64,000 bases of DNA from Lactuca virosa (taxonomy: Eukaryota > Streptophyta > Magnoliopsida > Asterales > Asteraceae), in contig CAKMRJ010005634.1 in assembly GCA_928212115.1 (NCBI GenBank), forward strand, positions 170,854,700 to 170,918,699, given 5' to 3'. The notes below the pieces were generated by a model that worked only from the letters and a program-made list of their open reading frames with translations, was not told the DNA's origin and did not search any database. Shown here in pieces: positions 47,537-59,600 of this stretch. How positions within the stretch are numbered: the stretch's first letter is position 1; each line of letters starts with the position of its first letter. A program made the translations under genes and the position numbers.

Positions 47537-48966
47537 ACTCACAAAATACACAATTTCACCATATATAAGCAACTCTTACCCCACCCCGTCGATCCTCTCA
47601 ACGACACGGTCCATACTCTCGGATCTAAAATTTACCTCTTTACTTAATCCATACTCCCAGATCTAAAACTAACCTCTTTACCTGATCCCTACTCCCGGAT
47701 CTGAAACTAACCTATTTACCAGATCCATACTCCCAGATCTGAAACAAACCTCCTTACCTAATCCATACTCCCGGATCGGGTATGTTTGATCCATACTCCC
47801 AGATCAATAATTATGCCCATTCCATACTCTTGGACTAAGGACAATACTATGTCTAATCCATACTATCAGATCAATGTCAAGTTCTAAAGTTATTCCCTCC
47901 GTGTATATCTCACTCGTACTCGTAAGGAGATATTACCCAATATTCCCCTTAATTAATTTAGGTTTACTCTGTATCCTAAATCATCATAAATTATCAGGTA
48001 TGCTCTTTAACACGTATTTCAGGCAATATCAAATATTTCAGACATAAACATATCATTTAATACTTTAATCAATACTTGTATTAAAATCATGTTCATGAAA
48101 GGGACTATGCACTCACTTGTTAAAGTGATGATTCCAAAGTCGGACAGCGCTTCACTTCTTAACAATATAATTCCTTCGACGAAACCTGGTATTAGTACCA
48201 CTAGATTTTAGTCTAATATTTACCATGACTAATTATTAGTCTTAGCATTATTATTATTATATAAGCGTTTAAACAATATTTTCCAACCACTATGTACAGA
48301 CAGGGGCCAGACATAAAACACCGGAGGGGAGGACCATTTTGGCATATAGCACTTCTGAAATCCAACAACCCTATGCGTCCCTTTAAACCAGATTCCCCGT
48401 ACCGCGAGTAGTTAAAAATATATTATAACGACACTTATATAAGTCATAATAATAGCCCACATATTTATTATAAGTTTATAATAACAATACTAATTTTAAA
48501 TATAAGCTATATTTAAAATAGGGTAAGCATAACGTAATTACAAGGGGGTTTTAGCTAGGAGACGGGATTTGCAGTGGCAGAACTTCGTCGCTGAATCTTT
48601 CTCCAGCTCTTAATCCATTAAGACATCACTCCAAAACTATACTAGGAGACGGGATTTGTAGCGCTTCAGCGCTCACCTTAGTATACTAAAACTACAGAAA
48701 GAGAAGTCGAATCACGAGGGACCGAAATGTTCGGGAGATAAGAAGAGAAAGACTCTTGAATCAAGAGAATCATGCAAGAAATATGAGAGCCTAGAGGCTC
48801 TTATTTATAATAATTGAATTTTCAAAAACCACCCTCTATATTTACTTAAATGACTAAACACCCCTTTATAATACTATTTTAAATAGATTTAATGATATTT
48901 GTACTAAATTAATATCGAAAGTACCCAACACTAGACTTATAACGACCGCATCGTCGATACCTTTCT

Positions 48967-49016
<50 letters not shown>

Positions 49017-49459
49017 GTATAAATGATTTACACTTTATTTTAATACGTAAATGTGCTATTAAAAATTATAACTTGTTCATACGAACTCCGTTTTTGACGT
49101 TCTTTATATCCACGCGTAGCTATCGACGAGATCTACAACTTTCGTTTAGATTTCGTCGGCTAATTTTGAATTTATATTTTTGTCCATATTTTTATAAAGT
49201 TAAATGATTTTGCTAAAATCATAACTCTCTCGTACGGACTCCGTTTTTGGCATTCTTTTTCTCAAAATTCCTATTTTAAGGAGTACTACGATTTTCTTTT
49301 TGGTCACATTAGCTAAAAGTCAAACTTTCTCTTCGTAGCTTTTACGTCATACATTCGTTGTGCGCGGCTGACTTTTATATATTATAAAAATCATAATTAA
49401 TTCATACGGAGTCAGATTTCTACGAAATTTATATTTTCGGGATCGGGAAGACGTGTACT

Positions 49460-49526
<67 letters not shown>

Positions 49527-49754
49527 TTGGCGCACTTATTTTTACGATTTACGGACAATTCGATTGATTTTTCCTATTTTATTATATTATAATAATCATA
49601 AACCTATAATATTCACATAATTCTTCTTTATTAAATCAAATAGGTTACAATTGTTGACCATAACTATTACTTTGGTTAAGATTATTTAGCCTAGATAATA
49701 AAAAAATCATTTTTAACACATATTATTGACTAGCCCGAAACTGCGGGTGTTACA
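47130..49754 (-). repeat. 5' LTR of E4
   Basis: 2,625 bp matching 39401-42057. TA arrays at about 47488-47531, 48970-49015 and 49463-49522 sit partly at other places or sizes than in the 3' LTR. The GATCCATACTCCCGGATC-type repeat is at about 47605-47880. Confidence 0.9.
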
Positions 49755-50034
49755 ATGATAGCCTGGAGCTCCACAAGCCCTGAACTTCCTGAATGTCAGT
49801 GTGCACGACCCCATCATGGCCGTCACCTCGGTGCGGAATGCACTCAGTCTCTCATCCAAAAGCTCCATAATGCCCTCCTTAATCGTACCGAAGATCACAG
49901 GAGTCTGGTCTAAAATACTGCGCGTAATCTTAGACGACATGAACTCTCTCGTCTGCTCATCTAGCTGGCCCGCTCCAGAGCCCGAGCCTAATCCCTCACC
50001 AGTGCCTGAAGTGCCAACTGGCCCTAGTGCGTAA
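49755..50034 (-). pseudogene. E3 gag, N-terminal part
   Basis: On the minus strand: GQLDEQTREFMSSKITRSIL, EGIMELLDERLSAFRTEV and FRKFRACGAPGYH, the standard start of this chromovirus gag. It is cut exactly at the E4 duplication. The true initiator is unclear because the upstream part is out of frame with the ATG near 50,034. Confidence 0.85.
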
Positions 50035-51024
50035 CATCACCATACTAAAAATACACCATAACAAACACGAGAATACTCATCATAACTCGAGGGATCTCAC
50101 ATACTACAAGTTTCCTGGATTCATCTCAGCCTTCCTTGCTTCGAGTACGGATCCTCTGCTTTCAGTAGTACGGGTCCATATTACCTTCCACATCTATCCG
50201 TACTTTCTTCAAGAACTGCCTTGATCCCACCAAGTCCCTTCTACTGCTACTGCTGTTCTCATACTAATTTCATCCTAGGCTTGCCCTTGGGTAATCACCA
50301 AACCCACTCTCCGCCATCAGCTGCATAAGAAGTCCCTGTTATCTCCCCCTAGATAGCTCGCGAATACCATTACATATCACTAAGACTAAATAATTCTTCG
50401 AATGAGAGGTCCTACCCTACAACGGTTAGACTAAAACGAGAGCTGCGAAATAGAGCTAAACCTAACCTTCTGAAATTATTTAGTCATCGCAATATGTAAC
50501 TTAACATATTCATTTACTAGTTAGTAAAAGATAACTAGAACTCCTAAAAGCACAAAGCAAGCAACATTAGAGCATTGAGTAAACATAATCAAGCATATCT
50601 CATTCAGGCCATTCCTGACTAATCTGTACTAGCATGCAGTTCATAAAGCTGAGATACATATAACAGGCATATAAGGCATCCTTCCTAGATCCTTAGCCCT
50701 AATCTAGCATGCAGTCTTCATAAAGCTGATACACATATAACAGGCACATAAGGCATCCTTCCTAGATCCTTTGTCCTAATCTAGCATGCAGTTCTCATAA
50801 ACATATCATCACATAAACTTGTATGGGTAATTTGGGAGTACTTACTTGAGCTCGGCTGATTGCATGCACCACACCCTTTTCTCTTTTCAAAGTTCTTTTT
50901 CTCTTTTCAAAATTCTTTTTAAAATGATTTTTTTTGAAAAAATTTCATACCAATTCCTTAGTTTGAGTTCAGACACACCCGAGAGTGTGCCCGAATCCTT
51001 CAAACCAAGGCTCTGATACCAACT
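50035..51024 (-). other. Leader of E3 with PBS
   Basis: Non-coding leader of about 990 nt. It matches the E5 leader (27,526-28,536). Minus TGGTATCAGAGCC at 51021-51009 is the initiator tRNA-Met primer site, 3 bases from the LTR end. A repeat with CATCCTTCCTAGATCC and TCTAGCATGCAGTTC occurs three times at about 50630-50805. Confidence 0.85.
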
Positions 51025-52931
51025 TGAAACATCCCAAAAATATAGACCAAAAATTTCGTTTTTAATTATTAAGAAACTGTGGTGTGTGCCATGTAGTCAT
51101 CCCGGGCTCTTCCCCTTACTAACGGAAGTACCTAAAACCAAAACTAAAAACTGTAAGCATGAAGCTTAATGAGTCTCCCCAAACTACCACATACCATACA
51201 CATAATCACATAATCACATACATTGGGCCCCGCCCTACTACATCGGGTACTACCCGACATCGGCTTGTCCGGCATCAGGCCCCGCCTGACATCGGACCTC
51301 ATTCCGGTATACATATATCATATCAACAAGCATATAACATAATCACATAACATAAACATATAAACATTCCTTGGGCTTGCCCCGGCATCGAAACGAAGCC
51401 CGATACACATAAACATAACATATAGGCTAAACATTCCTCGGGCTTGCCCCGGCATCGGACTGAAGTCCAGAACACATAAACCAACACATGCAAGAATCAC
51501 GAAGACAACAAGCATACAAACATTCCTCCGGCTTGCCCCGACATCGGACCTAAGTCCGGAAACATATAAACTACATCGGGCTAACCTCGACATTACTAAA
51601 ATACATAAACAGGCTGGCCTTGGTGCCTTAGACCCGTTCCTACTGGAAGAGGACTCACCTTAAATGTCGAGTGAAGTAGTTGAACGTCTCGGCTCTTGCT
51701 ACCGGCTCTACTCACTCCCTATACAAAACAACCCCTTAGATACCATTCCTTATATCAAGACCCCTTCACGGGTCAACCTTGGTCAAGTCAATATCCCAGT
51801 CAAAGTCACGCTTAGTCAAAGACAAAGTCAACAATTTGAGTTGACTCAACTCGTCGAGTCAATCCTCTGACTCGCCGAGTTTCCTTGTTACACGTAGTCG
51901 TAAAAACACGAACTAACTCGTCGAGTCCGTTCACAGCCTCGTCGAGTTCCACATTGTACATGATCTGGACAAACCAACTCAACTCGTCGAGTCCCTCCAT
52001 GGACTCGTCGAGTTCCTCTGTCTGTTTGAGCCATCTTAATGGATTAAGATCCTATCCTTCAGATCCAAATCCCATACTTCATCTACATACTGGGAATACA
52101 CTTTTAATGGTAAAGTTTCCAACTTTACCCACTATTAGTCCTTCTCAAAGGGTTTAGCTCAAACCCTAGCTCTCTGGAACATAGAGCTTGGTCTAAAAGC
52201 CATAATACTCCAAACCAAATCATCCTAACATAGATCTAGGCCTTAGACATCACTTGGACACGTAAAGCTCCTAACTTTCCTTCCATGCATGGCCTTTTGG
52301 GGCTTAAAAGGCCAACGTAACACCGTAAAACTTGCATGGGGGTTCCAATGGCATAAAGTTTGCACCTTTATGCCATAACAACCCTTAATGATTCCAGATC
52401 TGAAGGGATCCTTGCTTGGGACGTCCACATCTCAAGGAATAAGCTTCTTGGACCAAAAAGCCCATAAAGTGAAGATAAAGTGATCTAATGAACTAATAGC
52501 CAAGTTAGAGACTGATTACCAAAAAATGATGAGGATGGAAGGATGTCTCTGGATCTACTATCTTCTCCTTAAACCTTCTAGCTCCTTCTTCTTCTTCAAG
52601 CTTCAAGAACACACAAAATTACTCAACAATGGCTAACACACTCAGAAAGTGCTCTAGGGTTTCGTTGATTAGGGTTTAGGACTTGGAGGCTGGAAATAGG
52701 CCATAAGGTGGGGATTAACTTGCTTAAATAGGGTGCAAAACCCCGAAATTAGGGTTTCATGCTGGAAGACCTACTCGCCGACTTGAAGGTCTCAACTCGT
52801 CGAGTAGATGGCTTAAAACCCGCGTCCAAAACTCGTTTCTACTCGAAGAGTCTGGGGCTCCCAACTCATCGAGTAGCCCTTCAAAAATGAATAAATTATA
52901 ATTAAATGTGTACCAGGAACCAGGCGTTACA
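51025..52931 (-). repeat. 5' LTR of E3
   Basis: Plus-strand text TGAAACATCCC to CCAGGCGTTACA, 1,907 bp. It matches 32971-35102 except for a deletion near its left end and fewer repeat units. Donor-like AAG|GTGAGT begins at 51658 and an acceptor-like TTTTAG|GTAC ends at 51132 (minus). ACTCGNCGAGT pairs lie at 51848-52015 and 52765-52865. Confidence 0.92.
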
Positions 52932-53940
52932 CCCTAAGCATCTAAGTCGAAATGTGGCCCAACCGAAGCCCAAACTGTCTGAATCCCAACTGGCTGAGTA
53001 CGCGAGGCGTACTCAGCACGTACGCACAACGTACTCACTTTAGGGATTGTACGCTAAGCGTACCTGCTTCTACGCCCAACGTACTCCCCCATTTGGCCAT
53101 TTTCCATTCTCCAACTCTTAATCCATTAAGACGTCACTCCAAAACTTAGATCTGGTTTCCTTGAGATGGTTTATCACGTAAAGTTGCTAACTTTACGTGC
53201 ATGCATGGATTAATGAAGCTCTTAAAGCGCAAATGGACTTAATAAATGACTTAATGCATGCACGAGACCATAAACCCCATAAAGTCTCCACCTTTAAGCT
53301 TAAGAAACTCATAATATGCCCATATCTAAAAGGATAAGCCCCACAAAGGACGTAACTCATCAAACTAACCTAAAAGGGACCAAAAGCATAAAAAATCATG
53401 ACATGAAGATATCTAAGAATACAAGAATCAAGGTTGGGACTTTATACCTCAAAACTCACAAAAAGATGGAGTTAAATCTGGATCTCGAAGCTTCCTTCCA
53501 ATGAATGAGTCTTCCGCTTCTTCTTCTTTCACTTCAAGGAGCATAAACCACCAAAAATCAAGATCAAGGATCAAGAACACTCAAAGAGGCTATTAGGGTT
53601 CGAGATTAGGGTTTTAGGGCAATGGAGGCTGATAAAGAGGCCAGTCATAGGAACTTAAGGAGCTTATATAGGGTGCAACACCCCCAAACGATTTCATTAA
53701 AATGCACGTACGCCCCGCGTACATAAGCGTACGCCTCGCATACGGGCCCGAAGGCACAATCCATTTTGCATTAGTACGCTAAGCGTACACACATGGTACG
53801 CCCCGCGTACTAGCTTCTCAGCTGGTACGCTAAGTGTACCATGTGGTACGCCCTGCGTACTAACAATAAGGGCCAAAAGTGATATACTCAAAAGTGGAAG
53901 GGTTGAAGAGAACATACCAAATTTCAAGTGTTACAATGCA

Positions 53941-55097
53941 TCCCTTCCGAAGACCCTAAACAGTATCAAATGACACAAACTTGACTCTTGAATTAAGTTA
54001 TGGGTTAATAGGAAAACATCTAAACACACATTCAAAATATATTAAAGAAATGAGTGTTTGCATGTTTCATGTGGGATGACCTTAAGAATATGTGTCATAC
54101 AATGGGGATGCTCATGCGATTTAATTTGATTAACAACTTTTAATCTTATTTATGTAATAGTTAATAGATAATAAAACTTATCACTAGTAGCGTGAATCAC
54201 GAAAGTAGTGTAGCTTCAGGATTCGGGAGCTCGGAGACCACTTGCGATCTTGAGGCATGTCAAACAGAGGGAGAGAGAGAGCTCTTAAGAGGTGTGCAAC
54301 ATAGGTCTGCAAGCACTTCTATTTATAATTGAGTTTTTACTGCGCACTGTGCTCTTTGGAGTATGCACCACACAATGTACATCGTGGCTCCAACCGGGCG
54401 TTGCCATGTGTCACTCCTTCGCTTGGCCACATCATTCGGAATCTTCGCGAATCCAGTGGCTGTAGGCGCGCGTACAAAGATGATTTTGTAAAATTTGTAT
54501 ATTTTACGTGTGAGCTCCGATCTTAACCCTCTTTATACCCACGCAATGCTCTTGATTAGTACTACAACTCTCCTTTAGGTTGTTTTGACAAATTTTAACT
54601 TTTACCTTTTGGCCTAACGGGATATCCATAAATGATTTTATAAAAATTATAACTTCCCCGCACGGGCTCCAATCTCGAAAATTTTTGTCTCAAAGTTCTT
54701 GCATCGTGAAATACTATGACTTTCCTCTTTGCGGAATTAGCTGAAACTTAACCAACTCTTCGTACTATTTTTACGTTGTAAAAACTTAGTTACACGATAT
54801 GTTTAAATTTCTAGTATAAGCCATAAGTTTTCCATACCAAGTCATATTACTACAAAATTTATATTTTTTGAATCACGTCTCCATGTACTTTCTGAATATA
54901 TTAACCAGTCCTTACGATGACATGACGTTTTGTGCATCTATTTTTGAGCTTTATTTGTCAAATTACTTATAAATGTAAGGGTTTATTTGAATTTACTTAT
55001 CAATATAATGTAGCACTTACATGGCTGCCATGTTACATTTATTTGTCTAAACTAATTCCTAATGGTGGTCAGTGATGTATTTTCATCGGTTGTCACA
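53941..55097 (-). repeat. 3' LTR of chromovirus E6 (continuing left of LTR2)
   Basis: On the minus strand the tract TTTAACGGGGGAGAA is followed by TGTGACAACCG, an LTR start, at 55097. A TATA-like TTATAAATAGAAG lies near 54,325 (minus). The LTR runs into the LTR2 duplication at 53,940 and should continue at 32,106 leftwards; a possible end TTCCAAACA lies at 32041. That end is a guess. Palindromes seen elsewhere are not obvious here. Confidence 0.6.
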
Positions 55098-55130
55098 TTC
55101 TCCCCCGTTAAAGGAAATTTGTCCTGAAAT

Positions 55131-55660
55131 TTTAACTCGTTTTCGGGATTCTTTTGAACAAGTGAGGGTACTTGCTCTTCATATGATCTTCTCGTTCCCA
55201 AGTGTACTCTGGTCTTTGCTTAGAGTTCCATCGTACCTTAACTATGGTAATATGGCTCTATGTGAGAATTTTGATTTCCCGATCCATGATCTCTATTGGC
55301 TTCTCGACAAAGTTGAGTTCGGTATTAACTCGAATTTCATCGAGAATGATGACGAGTATATCATCAGAGAGGCACTTTTTGAGATTTGGCACATGGAAGA
55401 CATCGTGCATGTTGCTGAGTTCTTGGGGAAACTTGAGTTGGTAGGTTACTAGACCGACCCTTTCAAGGATCTCGAATGGTACTATATACCTCGGGTCAAG
55501 CTTACCCCACTTTCCAAATCTTATGAATCCTTTCCAAGGAGAGACATTTAACATTACCTTGTCTCCGTCTTGGAATTCAAGGGGTTTGCTTCTGCATCAG
55601 TATAACTCTTTTTTCGACTACAAGCAGTTTTCAGGCGCTCTCTTATTTGGTCAAGATACT
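55131..55660 (-). pseudogene. Chromovirus E6 integrase C-terminus and chromodomain-like tail
   Basis: Minus-strand frames give QIRERLKTAC, LNVSPWKGFIRFGKWGKL, PRYIVPFEILERVG and FHVPNLKKCLSD. After a frameshift near 55,255 come IVKVRWNSKQRPEYTWERED and YPHLF, ending TAA at 55131. The sequence differs from the E1-E3 tail (FEILERVG, DREIKILT), so it is a different chromovirus lineage. It is cut at about 55660 by the next LTR. Open frames on the plus strand here are antisense shadows. Confidence 0.85.
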
Positions 55661-56604
55661 AGTACACCATGCGTACAAGCTGAGTACGCTAGGCGTACTC
55701 AGTTGAGTTGACTCGGTTGACTTCTTTGACTTTTGACTTTGACCAAGTTTGGCCTAAGGGTATTTTTGGTATTTTAAGTTGTAGTTGAGATTGGTCACTA
55801 TTTGATGTATAGGTGACTTGTAGAGTTGATATTCAGAGCAGTGTCGTATTCAACTATCTTTCTGCTGAGAAGTGAGTTTTCGTCAATGTACTTGTGGGTC
55901 GAAGGCACCAATGCTGACCCATTGGATAGATATCCTGGTTTGCTATGTGATGTTATGCTGAGAGTATATGTTCATTGGTTATGTGATTAGACTGATAGAT
56001 CTGTATGATTACCTGTATTGTTGGATATGTGTTAGATTGGTAGATCTGTAGGACTACCTGTGTTTGCTGATTATTGACTGTTATTGTATATGTCGACATG
56101 TTATGGTTTGTTGGGTTGAGGCGGTCCAGATCGTGCTGAAGACCAAGATACACAGGGCGGTCCGGATAGACTGAAGGCCTGCGAAGCGGTCCAGTCAATC
56201 TGAAGGCCCGGAGAGCAGTCCAAATAGGTTGAAGGCCCGGTGAGGCGGTCGCGTCATGCTGAAGGCTCTAAGAGCAGTCCAGATAGTCTGTAGGCCTGAG
56301 AGGCGGTCCATTCATGCTGAAGGCTCATGTATGCATGATGTTATTTGTATGGTTGTGTGTGTGGTACTTTGGGGGAACTCACTAAGCTTTGGCTTACGAT
56401 TTCAGTTTATTGTTTCAGGTACTTCAGATGATCGAGGGAAAGCAAATGCATGATCATGCACATCCTTCTGATTTTCATGATATTAGATTTTTGGATACTC
56501 TGAATTATGATTATCACTTTTGGAACAATGTTTTGTAAACAATTTATGTTCTTTGGAATGGTTTTGAAAAATAAAAATTTTACTCTAAATTTTGGGATAT
56601 TACA
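55661..56604 (+). repeat. LTR8, 5'-truncated chromovirus-type LTR
   Basis: It ends TTTGGGATATTACA at 56604. The left edge is the junction with integrase DNA, so the LTR start is missing. A CTGAGTACGCTAGGCGTACTCAG palindrome lies at about 55679-55701. Donor-like GAGAA|GTGAGT begins at 55872 and acceptor-like TTTCAG|GTAC ends at 56418. It resembles the E1 LTR in its right half. Confidence 0.75.
56118..56330 (+). repeat. About 31-bp minisatellite in LTR8
   Basis: About seven degenerate units of GGCGGTCCAGATAG-CTGAAGGCCCGGA. It lies inside the putative LTR intron 55872-56418. Confidence 0.85.
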
Positions 56605-59600
56605 CAAACTCAACGGTCCAAAGTCAAATAGCCAAAAGATCTTTAGCGATTCGCCACGTCGTGGCAGCAAAATGACAAAACATTCGGGGATCACTCCAGT
56701 CGCCACGTCATGGAGGCAAGGTGACACGTCGTTAGAATTGGATCCTTAGCAGCTTAATGCATTAAGATGCCTCCAACCTGTAACGCCCGCAGATTCGAGC
56801 TAGTCAATCTAGAGACAATTAGCGTCAAAAATGACTTTTTTTATAGACGATTATTTAGAATAAATAATCTTAACCAAGTTATAGTATATGTCACAAGGGT
56901 TCCGTACATATAAAGAACGCTGAAATCCGAGTTATAACGAAGAAGTTATGACATGTCGAAGTTTTACGGCAAAACCGGCACGACACCGAGAATCGTAAAA
57001 CGTGAGTTTGTGATAAAATACTTTTTAGCCTTAGCGATCTAAATGAAATTCGTAGTATAAGTTAAACCGAGAGCGTGCATAAAAAGAACGTCCAAATCTG
57101 ACTTCGTATGAGAAAGTTATGAATTTTCTAAGATTTGGCATAGTAGTGCACATCCCGGAGTTCGAATTTTAGATCGACCGATTTTTAGCCGACACAATCT
57201 AAACGAGAATTGGAGATCTCTTTAATAGGAACTCAAAGATATAAATACAGACAAAAACGGACGTCGGATGACAAAGTTATGAATTTTTAACAGACTTTAC
57301 CTGTCCAGGCCTGTTAAAATATAACTTTAAAAACAAATCAAAATTAGCCGACGGAGTCTAAACGGAAGTTGTAGAGTACGTCGCCACCTATGCGTGGATA
57401 TAAAGAATGTCTAAAACGGAGTTCGTATACGAAAATTACGGAATTTAGAAGTCGGGGAGGGTGACGTGGCAAAATCCTGACCCTTGCTTGTTCTCCACGG
57501 TCTCGCATGCGGAGCTGATAGCTGGCCTTTTTATACGCCATGTGTAACAGATATTATGCCCCTCTAACTCGCATATGCGGTCCCATAAGCCTCCACGTCG
57601 CCCCATCCGAAGAATGACAGCTGCCCCCTCGTACATGCAACGTTAATGAGTACGCGCAGCGTACCCCGAGGAGTACGCCCAAAATAGTCCGAAGCTGAGG
57701 GCTATAAATAGCATGCGAGGTCCTCCCATATTCTTCACACCTTAGCCTTTCTATCTCTCTCTCTAACTTCTCTCTAAACCCCTCTCAACCCTTAGTACTT
57801 CCCAAGTGCTAAGAGGCGAGTCCCGGAGCGCCAGAAGGTTTCGAGAAGAAGAGCTTTCGACGCGAAAGTTCTGCCCCCGCAAAGCCCGGTTCCTTGCCAA
57901 ACCTCCTAGTACGGGGAATCTGGTTTGAAGGGCCACATAGGGTTTTTGGATTTCAGAAGTTCTATAATGCCAAAATGGTCCTACCCTCCGATGTTTCATG
58001 TATGGCCCTTGTCTGTACATAGTGGTTGAATAGTATTGTTTAACACTTATAAAACAATATCGCTCGTAAATAGTCGCAATAAATATTAGACTAAATCTAG
58101 CGGTAATGATACTAGGTTTCGCCGAAGGAAAAATAGAATTGTTAGAAGCGAAGCGCTGTCCGAGTTTGGAATCATCACTTTAACAAGTGAGTGCATAGTT
58201 ATTTTCATCTTACAAATAGATATGAAGTATTTAATATAAATTACGTGCTATGTGTGCATATTATCTGTGTTCTTGATATCTATGCTGGATGAACAAAATA
58301 TACATGTTTTATTCGATTTAAACTGTATACGTATTTTATACCTATAATTATGATGAGTAAAGATGGGTAGATTAAAGATGAGATGAGATGAGAGATGAAA
58401 GATGAGATGGATGATGAGAGATTAAAGATGATATATATGATGAGAGGTGAAAGATGATGAGAATCAATGACCCAAGCGATGGCCCAGTCATCTAGCAGAG
58501 TATAGATGAAAACCACAGACTATTCTAGACAGTCTAGTGGAACACTTGCAGGCTCGCAACCTGTAGATGTTGTGAACGATATGTTCATCAGATGTACTCG
58601 TGGACTCCCTAAAATAATATTGTCAATAAAAGAGATAAACTCTGGCAGCTATGGACTTAGTGCCTAACAAATAAAATCGGCAGCTATAAACTTAGTGCAT
58701 GTTATACAAACCATGGCAATGATGGACTGCGTGCCTATTGCTTAGGAAAATCCTTAGGAATGAATGAGTGAATGATATATGATTCTTAGGGTAGATCCTT
58801 AAGAAATAAAGAAGATAATGGGGATGGGGATGGGTAATTGGGATAATTATTTGATGAAACATAATAACTTTATTATTGTGGGTTGAAAACCCTATGTACT
58901 CACCAGGTTTCCCAACCCGACCCACTCGGTTTATTTGTGTCACAGGTGTCGATACGAAGCTACATTACACTGAGAGATTAAAGGAGATGTAAATCCCTAG
59001 TGTAAATGAATGTAAGGTTTGTTTATGATTATGTTTCTGTATTGACGATGACATCCCAAAGTTTTAATATAAACAAATTACATTTCTTAGGAAATGCTTT
59101 GATAATATATTTTTATCATGGTTTTTAGGAACAAATTCGACAATATTATTCTTTAAAATGAATACTCTGATTTTCAAATAAGCATAAATAAAATTTTTAA
59201 AATGACCATGAATTTGGGGATGTCACACAACCACACCAAGGGCTCCAAAGCTTATATGTTCTTTTTCTAAAGGTCTTGATAGATAACGTTTCCAACTTTA
59301 TCCCTTAGGACATCCCCATATACCAAGATCTCAAAAACTAGGTCCTAATGGAAACTTAAGGTATGAATCAACCATTAATCACTTAATCATAAAATCCATT
59401 TTCGAAAAGTTTCCAGAAGGGTTTCCTACACCTAATGGACTATAAAATTTACAGCTTTATGGACACGTCTGTCCAATGCATGTCTCCTCCATTTTAGGTC
59501 AAAACATGGGAGAAATGAACTTAAACTTTTGCATGGAACCAAATACTCCAAGATACTCCAGATCTCCAACATATGATCTCAAAGAGACCTGATGGATCCA

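Larger units (their letters stand above)
39401..49754 (-). mobile_element. E4: non-autonomous LTR element in E3 gag, TSD ATGAT
   Basis: The long LTRs are 39401-42057 (3') and 47130-49754 (5'), both TGTGA(C/T)AT-CCC to GGTGTTACA. Perfect duplication ATGAT lies at 39396-39400 and 49755-49759. A PBS (minus TGGTATCAGAGC, 47127-47116) lies beside the 5' LTR. The polypurine tract AAAGGGGAGATAAT lies beside the 3' LTR (42058-42072). Without E7 the interior is only about 1.6 kb and no gag or pol motif is seen. Confidence 0.92.
32971..52931 (-). mobile_element. Full-length chromovirus E3, gag split by E4
   Basis: On the minus strand: 5' LTR (51025-52931), PBS for initiator tRNA-Met (51009-51021), leader, gag, protease, RT, RNase H, integrase, polypurine tract, 3' LTR (32971-35102). 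The flanks are CCCAA (32966-32970) and CCCTA (52932-52936), a duplication with one mismatch. Element E4 (39401-49754) sits in gag. Confidence 0.9.
32107..53935 (-). repeat. Solo LTR2 (GTACGC-palindrome type), split by E3, TSD ATGCA
   Basis: The left piece is 32107-32970 (TGAAACGTCCC start) and the right piece is 52932-53935 (ending AAGTGTTACA), about 1.87 kb together. A perfect duplication ATGCA is at 32102-32106 and 53936-53940. The sequence across the E3 insertion point reads as one LTR when compared with 28537-30734 (AAGGCCCAA region). GTACGC palindromes lie at about 53000-53090 and 53705-53860; a CGGGCCCCGCCCG repeat lies at about 32380-32530. Confidence 0.88.

Noticed and set aside
54245..54330. 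Promoter of a host gene (TATA-like sequence with GA-rich leader)
   Set aside because: It lies on the minus strand inside an LTR directly after a polypurine tract and integrase tail, so it is better read as the LTR promoter.
55072..55452. A 127-codon open frame on the plus strand
   Set aside because: It is antisense to the chromovirus integrase tail on the minus strand, which has clear family motifs.
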